NCBI GenBank assembly: GCA_947646735.1
Contig: CANTFK010000366.1
Location: 62,001 to 126,000, forward strand
Length of the DNA: 64,000 nucleotides
From: Peronospora farinosa
Lineage: Eukaryota; Oomycota; Peronosporomycetes; Peronosporales; Peronosporaceae
Reading direction: 5' to 3'
Positions 56,823-64,000 of the stretch are shown here, piece after piece. The translations under genes and the position numbers were made by a program. The first letter of the stretch is position 1. Each line of letters starts with the position of its first letter. The notes below the pieces were generated by a model. That model was not told where the DNA came from and made no database searches. It worked only from the letters and a program-made list of their open reading frames with translations.

Positions 56823-57430
56823 ATGCACTTAGATGCATTAGCATATAGTTTATTAGTGCGCATGCACTCGAGCACAGCTCGTAAATGAACTATATGATTA
56901 TCAATATCTGACCGCCCATTTTCAGCTCGACTATGGACAAAAATGTCATCAAAGTACGTCTGTGCATAACTTCGATGGGGTCGAAACAATTGCGTTACCA
57001 AACGGTTAAACGTAGCCGGAGCATTATATAGACCCTGGGGCATTACTAACCACTCCCAGAGCATACCGCTCGGAGTACTAACAGCAGTAAGCGGAATATC
57101 GTTAGCTCGCATTAGCAATTGGTAATGACCATCGACTAAGTCGATTGCACTGTACATGGTACAACCAACCATATTGTATTAAAGAGCATCTTTTTTGGAA
57201 TTGGCGTCTGTGCAGGTATAGTGGCTGCATTGAGCTTATTATAAGCATGAATAATACCCCACTTACCTTTGGGTTCTTGACATAGAAAGTGGGTGTCGAG
57301 TGCGGAGATTTGCTCTCGCGCACCATGCCCGCCGCGTGCTTTGCACGAAAGAACTCGTCAATGACGTCACACTGTTCTTTGGGTAAAACCACTGCCGTGT
57401 TACGCAGTATTTGGTTCCGGGAACCAAGTC
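56823..57430 (-). pseudogene. Gypsy reverse transcriptase palm
   Basis: Minus strand: LPKEQCDVIDEFFRAKHAAG, SPHSTPTFYVKNPK, a frameshifted stretch, then MYSAIDLVDGHYQLLMRAND, LVMPQGLYNAPATFNRLVTQ, and the active-site motif in AQTYFDDIFVHS. It ends at LYANASKCI, where the inverted segment starts. Confidence 0.85.
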
Positions 57431-57508
57431 AATCTCATGACGTACACCTCTATCAGGAGGTAGAACCGACGGTGGATCGTGGCACACCACGTCCTGGAAT
57501 TTACTAAC

Positions 57509-58620
57509 TTAAGGATAGTAGGGATCTGAAGGGTCCTTCAGAATAGATGCCCCACTACGTGCAACTAGTGCCGCCTTTGTATCTTCGAGGACTGTCTCAT
57601 CGACAAGCGAGGATGAGTTCAGCTCGAGGTTAGGTCGAATGACCACCATATCGGATAGAGCACCAGCCTTCAAGGCTTGATGAAATTCATACACAGACAT
57701 TTCTTCTAGCTTTAACAGAGTGTATGATAATAAAAGGTCCTTAAGGTCAACCTCACCATCAACAATCTCAGTTGTCACTCCATTGACAAGGGTGTACAGC
57801 TGATTGCTGACATCACTTTGTGACAACAATAGACACCTTACGTCTCGCAGCAACCATTCGGAGACACTGCCGTCTCAATGACGAGACCTTACCCTTTGAA
57901 ATACTCGGGGTATTATCATCCCCAAGGTCGATAAGTTCCTTGACCTTTTTCTACTCTATACAAGAGCCGATGTCATTTCCGACATCCAGTAAGTCGCTAT
58001 TTCATCCAGCATCACACGGCGTATTTATGCGTACCACTCCACGCTCATCACTCGGGTTCAACCCTGATGACTGGGATCTAGGCCAACAATGCTTTTAGCA
58101 TTTATTGATTCGATATCACTACGAGTATCAATCAACGGAGTACAAGCCGTCTTACTATGTGTCAACGGAGCATTTATCGATACTACTATCGTTGATATGG
58201 GTGTCTGCTATCTCAGACACACCAATATCCAGCACACTAACTGACCCGGTCAGTGGCTCGCGCCAATAGCGCTTCTGATTCCTAGCGAAAGTGGGCTCAT
58301 GACTCTCCAAAGTTTCGCTAGAAACATTGCGCGTTGCGCCTAAGATTTTGGATCTCCAATCGATCCATGGCTCATGGCGTTCCAGCCAGGCCATACCGAG
58401 AATGAGATCATATCTCGAGTCCAAATCTAGGACAAGACAGCGTTCAACACTATCGAAGTCTAAAACCTTCACACCTAAGTTCAACATTACTTCAGGATCG
58501 GTGACACGTACACCCGTCGCGAGACAAACGGTTATACTGTCACCCTCTTACGCTTCTAGCGCCTCAGCATACAGCTGACTCCCTTCAAGGGAAAGACGTC
58601 GGACAAAATTAATCGACGCC
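57509..58620 (-). pseudogene. Gypsy protease and protease-RT linker
   Basis: Minus strand: the retropepsin begins within its active site (GASINFVRRLSLEGSQL, 58612 downward), lacking the catalytic Asp. It has a TAA after EALEA, then TVCLATGVRVTDPEVMLNLG, SRYDLILGMAWLERHEPWID (the conserved ILGM flap end), and a linker of several hundred bases with frames 58155-58487 and 57509-57853. Gag is absent: the sequence on the other side of 58620 is LTR. Confidence 0.75.
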
Positions 58621-58734
58621 CCGTATAATATCACTCATTTATAATACTCCTTTTTTATAAGGATCGGTATATAGAATGCATATAATATGCAATATAGAAC
58701 TTCAACCGTAATGTACTTTCGGTTTGATGTTACA
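58621..58734 (-). mobile_element. Remnant of the 5' LTR of the gypsy element
   Basis: About 115 bp repeat the right end of the 51040-51940 LTR (tataatatcactcat, actccttttttataaggatc, ttcaaccgtaatgtactttc) and end in gttaca at 58734. The remaining about 785 bp of the LTR, primer site, gag and protease start have been deleted. Confidence 0.75.
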
Positions 58735-58782
58735 ACCGTCTTAGAATAAGATTTGCATTTCTAAGACGGTTGTAACATCAAA
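58723..58782. repeat. 24-bp perfect hairpin at the LTR end
   Basis: Arms 58723-58746 and 58759-58782 are exact complements around a 12-bp spacer. The left arm contains the GTTACA end of the LTR, and the right arm the matching TGTAAC. Confidence 0.95.
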
Positions 58783-59220
58783 TTTTCGTAAAGGTCCACA
58801 ATAAGTGTTGTATTCGTGCCTGATAACAATGAGGGAGAGGCCTACTAGGGCCGCAGGCTCATTCTTCCAAAAGGTACCGTAACACGAAAGTCGTGTGATC
58901 GAAGCAGAATGAACAAACATAAGTAGCATAAAGAGGGAAACCTAAAATGTCCTGTTGCCTTGGTGCGCGATCCTTGAACGAATAGAACTAGCAAACACGT
59001 GCAAAGGGCGGAATTACTGCCTAGTGCCTTTTTGCTGAGAGTCCAAAGATTGCGTCAAACGGACCTTTGTACTCTGTTGTAAAGAGCCACAACTCACCAA
59101 CGGACCACGCAGGTTTCCGTTCGTGTAACACGAGTTAGCTGCTTAAAGCCCGTGCATGCGAACTAAAACGTTATGACCGACCTCTCGAACGGGAGCCGAG
59201 AGCTAGATTCTTTCTTGTCC
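58783..59220. other. Non-coding region between gypsy element and PX copy 3
   Basis: No gene, repeat or RNA recognised; only short random frames. Confidence 0.4.
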
Positions 59221-59248
59221 GATTTGGAGCAAGTACTAATGTGTGGCC

Positions 59249-59441
59249 TAGATCGCTTGAACTCAGCTCGAGTAACGCGGTCACGTGGTTCACCTAGCCA
59301 TGATATTTGAGCTAAACTAACTAAACGCTACTGGTCCTAGCAATGGACGCAATATCGCAAACAAATGCCGAATGCTGAGCATCTATCGTTGTTGTAAGAA
59401 TGTCAACAGACTCAAAATGCCAACAAACTTAAAATACGTGA
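59249..59441. other. About 190-bp insertion within PX copy 3 downstream region
   Basis: In the two 25-28 kb copies gtgtggcc is followed directly by gacgggcaaaactag. Here the same flanks are parted by about 190 bp. No terminal repeats or tRNA-like boxes were recognised. Confidence 0.55.
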
Positions 59442-59901
59442 CGAGCAAAACTAGACTTGTGGTCCAAGACCAGGTATCAGTCTGACCTTATATGCTTACA
59501 CACAACTGAGCTAATACCTACATCTTTCGACCTTATAGACGAAATGGAAACGCCAGCTTCCTCGGCACTGCCTATGTCGGGCCGACAAACCCTTGCGTGC
59601 CAAATGGTATATGTACCGGGTGACGTAACTCGCTCCCGCGAGCGGTAGCGTCCGTACCTTGTGGCCAAGAGGATGGTTTACTGCGCAATGTAACTATTGC
59701 TTTGCAAGCAAGAAACGCACATGGTGGGGTATAACCCTCCGTACGAACTAGTACATACTCAATCTCCATACTCTCATTATCTTACGACTTTATAATCACT
59801 GCACAAGGTTTATGAACATACTGCCCTTTCACTGGGTCTTAACAGATAGGCCACGCATCTTCATTGAATTCGCATGGCAGTGACGAGTTGCTAAACGCGT
59901 A

Positions 59902-60612
59902 TCAGACTTGCAGTATTTCCTGCTGCTTCTGCATCTGAAAGAGTCGGCTGGGCGAGACATCCTTGGAATAGTCCTCCTCGTCACTACATCCTGACATGAA
60001 AGACGTGACTGAGGTGCGGGTGCTCTGGTCTGAGCTGCATTCGGACAGTGTCATCATCAGCTCGGGCAGCTGGGGGTTGTCGCCTACTATAAACGTAGCA
60101 AAAGCGCGAGAGACGCTGTGCACCAGCACGTTGCAACGTTGGTTGCCTCTATTGACCAGTGATGCCTGGAGCGTCCGTAGTAGTCGAGTGAGAGATTGTC
60201 GTCTCGCCTCCACTACACGAGACGAGTAGATGGGCAGCAAATTGGGCTTGGGGAAGTGGTTCTTGATCACCGTGTAGAGCCATTTGCACTCAGCAGGGCA
60301 CGCATGACCACGCTGCAGGTTCTGAAGCAGCTGTTTACGGAAGCGACGGTAGGCGTCAAACGGTCTACTGACAGTCCAGACGAGCTCAGGGTCCTGGCAG
60401 CATGGCGGTGTGTAGGTGACTTGCACTTGGTAATGTACTTTCGATAACTTGCCGTTGCTGTTGGTACTGGTGCTACTGTGTATATTGAGGTGAAGGTGCT
60501 CCAGCCAAGCAGTAGACTGGGACAGGTCTGCTGAAAAAGATGCGCGCTTGCGATAATGGCCTGAGAAATTGGTCATAGGCGTGCTGTATGTTGATGTGAT
60601 CGTCATGGCCAT
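59902..60612 (-). CDS. PX (phox homology) domain-like protein, copy 3
   Basis: 236 residues, intact. Compared with copies 1 and 2 the N-terminus reads MAMTITSTYSTPMTNFSGHY and the region near residue 45 has six extra codons (HSSTSTNSNGK versus RSINANGK). Other differences are DAYRRF for NAYRHF and LQNLQ for LKNLQ. The PX-like core and the acidic Ser-rich tail (GCSDEEDYSKDVSPSR) are otherwise the same. Most changes preserve the frame, which suggests selection for protein function. A 12-bp-arm hairpin (gaagtcgggtga/tcacccgacttc) lies at about 60655-60706, upstream of the start. Confidence 0.72.
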   Translation of the reverse strand: MAMTITSTYSTPMTNFSGHYRKRASFSADLSQSTAWLEHLHLNIHSSTSTNSNGKLSKVHYQVQVTYTPPCCQDPELVWTVSRPFDAYRRFRKQLLQNLQRGHACPAECKWLYTVIKNHFPKPNLLPIYSSRVVEARRQSLTRLLRTLQASLVNRGNQRCNVLVHSVSRAFATFIVGDNPQLPELMMTLSECSSDQSTRTSVTSFMSGCSDEEDYSKDVSPSRLFQMQKQQEILQV

Positions 60613-61010
60613 TGTTAGAAATAGATCCGACTTTGAGGAAGCAAAATAGACAATGAAGTCGGGTGAGCGTTCGATTGAATGACGTTCTTCACCCGACTTC
60701 GGACGTCTTCATTTACTAATCAAGTTCTATTAGTGCTTTGGGTACCGATAAACTCATTCTAAAATTAAATGTCGTGTTAAATTTACTTTGGTCGTGGAAG
60801 CGGTTGTGGAAAAACGTTCGAGGTTTACCATATTGGGTGGTGGGTCAGAATAGCCCTTGAATTAGCGGCCAATTAAAGAAGGAGATGAAGAATTTTGTGC
60901 GATGCGTTGTAGTGTAGGTTTTTCTCAGGAACCGGTCGTGGTTGGCCATCAATGATTTAAGGTCGGTCGAATAGCTCGAGCAATTGCGAATGATCAAAGC
61001 CACAAATTTA

Positions 61011-61876
61011 TTGAAAGTGTTCTGATCTCCTGACGAGGGATACCATGCGCTCTTTAGAAAGCAATCATCTACCTTTATCATTTAGAGGCTTTATCGTTTT
61101 AAGCCTACTATAATTGTGTTTCGGTGAACACGGTCTGCACAATACCGATATCAGTTACCTGGCTATTATTTCTTGCGATACTGCTGTCTTGCACGCCAGG
61201 GTATGTTGCTTGTAGCTGATAGGCAACATCAAAGCACCAGAACCAGACACTCCTCATTACCATGTGCCACCGGTGGAACGAGGTAGTCATCGAATCGAAA
61301 GTAGTCTGTAGTTAACCTTGATAAGATGCTTGTAGTTCATGCATTTACGATATGTAGGTGGCTGCTGCTATAAATTGTCCTAATAGAGCATGAGACACAG
61401 CTAGTTGCAGCTGTGTATTTCCCTTACTTGGCAGCAGGTAGTTGTGTCCTTAGTAGTTCGCCTTAATGTACAGACGGACCGGCGTCTATCAGGATAGCTG
61501 CGGATTCGGCTTATTTATTCCAAAAGAACAACACATCGTCTTACCGCAGAAATGTGAAACAACCGGTCCACAAGTAAATTAATGGGTTATTTGGGGCGAT
61601 AAGACTGACTGACATACTATCTACGATTGCGCTTCTTAAATCCCCCACGTGCTGGTCGTATTGGAAAAGACTGGACGTTATGTAGAGGATCACGAATCAC
61701 GTCAGTGATGTGTGTGTCGTGAAAAGGACAACTTGCATGGACAGTGTTCTTCGAATGATCTGGATTGTGTGATCAGTTTATGAAGGGTTTATACATTTAC
61801 TTTAGTAGTAGTTTAACTCTTAATACTACTTTTCATTTGGCAGCACAGTGAAGTAGTTGAGCTATCGTTACAGGTT
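61011..61876. other. Region before copia element
   Basis: Probably contains the 5' LTR or leader of the copia element, but only one copy is within the window, so LTR limits cannot be set. No host gene seen. Confidence 0.35.
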
Positions 61877-63592
61877 ATGAGCCCAAATACGTTGGCTCCT
61901 AATGACATCCTCACGGATGACAATTACTTCATGTGGGAATTTAATGCACGCATGACACTCGCGCGCAAGGATCTTTTGGATCACGTTTTGATTAAGCCAG
62001 AGCCGGCAGTGCTGCGGGAGAATCCCGGATGGAAAGTCGCCGATATGAAGGCTCTGGCTGTACTGGTGAAGCTACTCTCTCCAACCTATCAGTGCATGGT
62101 TCGGGAATGTGAGTCTGCGTTTGAAGCTTGGGAGGTTCTGAAGACGTTCTTTGCGAAGAAAAATCTTCACAACCGAGTGCAACTTCGGAAAGAATTACAT
62201 GAATTTGTGATGGAGACTGGTGCGAGTCTTATGGACCATCTACTAAAATTTGATGAGCTGTGTCTCAAGCTCGGAGCTGCCGGTGACAGCATGGATGATG
62301 ATGAAAAGCTAGTTTTGCTTTTGGGAAGTTTATCATCCGAATATGATGATATGGTGCGCATCATTGAGGCGCACAGCAACGTGGCGCTGTTAGACGCAAA
62401 AGAGATGCTCCGCCGGGAGTATGACACTCTTCAGAAGCGAGACAAGAAGGAAACCGCTTTTAAGGCACACGCTCAACGTAATGAACCTCGACGCTTTCAA
62501 AGTAACCGAGGACACCGTGGACAAGAAGAAAATCGAGATCGCTACCAAACTTCGAGGAAAGGAAAAGCTCATGCGAGTTTTCAAGGCAAATGCTTTGCGT
62601 GTGGCCGGCATGGACACAAGAGATCGCAGTGTCGTAACGTGAAACCATCGAGACCTGGTGATGAATTCGTTTTTTCGGCATTCAGTGACGAACCAATTTC
62701 GAATTCAACTTGGTTGCTGGATAGTGGGGCAAGTCGTCATATGACTGATGACAAGCGTGAATTTGTGGAATACGAAGATTTAAGTACCCCAATTTACATC
62801 ACTGTGGCAAATGGACATCAGTTGAAGGCGCAAGGAACAGGCAAAGCTCGATTTATACTCGAAAATGGTCGTACAGTCAAACTTACGGAGGTGTTGTATG
62901 TGCCTGGGCTAGACAAGAAACTTGTGTCTGTAGCAGCGTTGACGGCCCGAGGCGTGCTTGTTCAGTTCAAGCGTGATCAAGCAGTTTTGATAAGTGACGA
63001 CGTGACTGTAGCAGTAATTAAACGAGTGGGAAAGCTGTTTGCGTGGAATGTAAAACAACATATCACGTTAGAGGCACACAAGGCTGAGAGCAGTGGTGCG
63101 ATAAATGACACTAGTGGACTGTGGCATGCTCGCCTAGGTCATGTGTCTACGAAAAAGATTATGCAAGCGATGAAGTCTTGCGATGGTATTTCGAGAGTTG
63201 TCGCATCTGATGGCGGTGTATGTGATGGATGTGCACGCGGAAAAATGACAAACAGCCCGTTCAGTCATACTTCAGGAAGTGAAGTTAAAACAAGTCGACC
63301 ACTTGAGGTTGTACACACCGATCTTATGGGACCTATGAACCCGAAGTCGAAAGGTGGGGCTCTATATGTACTCACATTTATCAACGACTACAGTCGATTT
63401 GTCTACGTATATTTGCTGGCAGCAAAGTCCCAAGTTTTGGAACGATTTAAGGCATTTCGTGCTATGGTGAAGAAGCAAACGAATTGCAAGATTAAATGCA
63501 TCCGTAGTGACAATGGTGGAGAGTATACGAATCATCGCTTTAACAAGTACTGTGCAGATCTAGGGATTATCCACCAGAGGAGTTGGTGTTGA
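61877..63592 (+). pseudogene. Copia gag-protease-integrase (truncated)
   Basis: 571 codons. Residues 1-200 are a UBN2-type gag (NYFMWEFNARMTLARKDLLD, SLMDHLLKFDELCLKLGAAG, LLLGSLSSEYDDMV). A zinc knuckle CFACGRHGHKRSQC lies near residue 240. Protease: STWLLDSGASRHMTDDK near 275. GAG-pre-integrase: LWHARLGHVSTKKIMQAMKS with CDGCARGK near 420-455. Integrase core: VVHTDLMGPMNPKSKGGALY (first Asp) and IRSDNGGEYTNHRF (second Asp). The frame ends in GIIHQ then RSWC-stop, so the third catalytic residue (Glu) is lost through the deletion at about 63575. Confidence 0.88.
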
Positions 63593-64000
63593 AACAGTCC
63601 CAATTTATTATGAAGGTGGTCTCGAAGTTTAAGCAAAATGAAGCTTATGCAGTTCGCAACCCTATCTGCGCAGGACAGGACCTAACTCCGGATGAATCAC
63701 ACCCAGTGGTTAAAGACATTACTTCGTATCGCAAATTGGTCGGCTCGCTGCTGTATATTGCGAATAACGCGACCGGACATAAGCTACGCGATGCTTATTA
63801 TCGCAGTACTTGGACCAGCCACGACAGATGCACTGGCGAGCGGCTTTACGTGTGTTACACCATCTCATGGGAACAAAATCGCACGGAACTAAGTATACCA
63901 AATCGGACGACAAAAAGATGATGCTTTGGGCATACTGTGACGCGAATTGGGGAAATGATAAGAAAACTCGTCGATCTACGTCTGGCGTGTTGATTTTACT
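63577..64000 (+). pseudogene. Copia RT C-terminus and RNase H fragment
   Basis: Starts EELVLKQSQFIMKVVSKFKQ, continues with TSYRKLVGSLLYIANNATGH (family YRxxVGSLxYLxxxTRPDI, with the frame slipping after NNAT), and resumes in another frame as SDDKKMMLWAYCDANW. At least two small shifts besides the big deletion. Cut by the window end. Confidence 0.75.

Larger units (their letters stand above)
59221..61010 (-). repeat. Third, diverged copy of the PX unit
   Basis: Matches the left arm at 25007-26593 with clear divergence (for example 25034 onward against 59446 onward, and the inner end ggccatcaatgatttaaggtcgg near 60945). It is interrupted at 59249-59441 by sequence absent from the other two copies. 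Confidence 0.75.
61877..64000 (+). mobile_element. Ty1/copia element, internally deleted, continues past window
   Basis: Gag, protease and the first half of integrase are intact in one frame (61877-63592). The frame then jumps to the C-terminal part of RT (63577 onward) and RNase H (63903 onward, YCDANWGNDKKTRRSTSGVL). About half of integrase and the RT catalytic core are missing. The 3' end lies outside the window. Confidence 0.88.

Overview
The window looks like nuclear DNA of a eukaryote with compact, intron-poor genes. My best inference is an oomycete (Peronosporales-like). The reasons are short introns of about 75-150 bp with GTACGT or GTGAGT donors, long single-exon genes (a 1755-residue ferlin), very short gaps between genes on the left, and a right part crowded with LINE, Ty3/gypsy and Ty1/copia elements. 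No database search was possible, so the taxonomic call is inference.

Layout. 0-22 kb is the gene-rich part: two convergent SulP-family anion transporters (392-2485 + and 3360-6068 -), a small TAZ zinc-finger gene (6320-6795), a decayed LINE tail near 8.2-8.6 kb, a PHD+TAZ zinc-finger gene with two clear introns (9531-10773), an EEF1AKMT4/METTL13-type methyltransferase with one intron (13145-13916), a multi-C2 ferlin (14651-19918), a relic of a membrane/sulfatase gene (20671-21010) and an NmrA-like NAD(P)-binding protein (21141-22145). 22-24.8 kb is decayed sequence with a copia gag relic and a perfect 30-bp-arm palindrome. 24.8-29 kb is a very large, nearly perfect inverted repeat (arms about 1.79 kb, spacer about 0.59 kb) carrying two head-to-head copies of a PX-domain gene. 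A third, diverged copy lies at 59.2-61 kb.

29-43.3 kb is a LINE with ORF1 (zinc knuckle) and ORF2 (APE endonuclease, reverse transcriptase, RNase H), followed in direct tandem by a second 5.3-kb unit that lacks ORF1. Both units share an in-frame TGA and carry G-tracts of different length at the start of RNase H. The 3' end of the second unit abuts, and appears to cut off, the C-terminus of a membrane-anchored sulfatase/LTA-synthase-like gene on the minus strand (43329-45847). Next come a decayed argJ C-terminal half (46302-46800), an LTR-like segment, a minus-strand LINE fragment, and a minus-strand chromodomain gypsy element (51040-58734). The gypsy element has a 901-bp LTR, a deleted 5' half and a clean internal inversion of about 355 bp. 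The window ends inside a copia element whose integrase/RT core has been deleted.

The host genes do not form a pathway. Anion transport (SulP), membrane traffic (ferlin, PX), chromatin/transcription (PHD/TAZ) and protein methylation are simply neighbours. The most unusual structures are the PX palindrome, the tandem LINE with its shared stop codon and G-tract, and the rearranged gypsy element with open reading stretches on the opposite strand.
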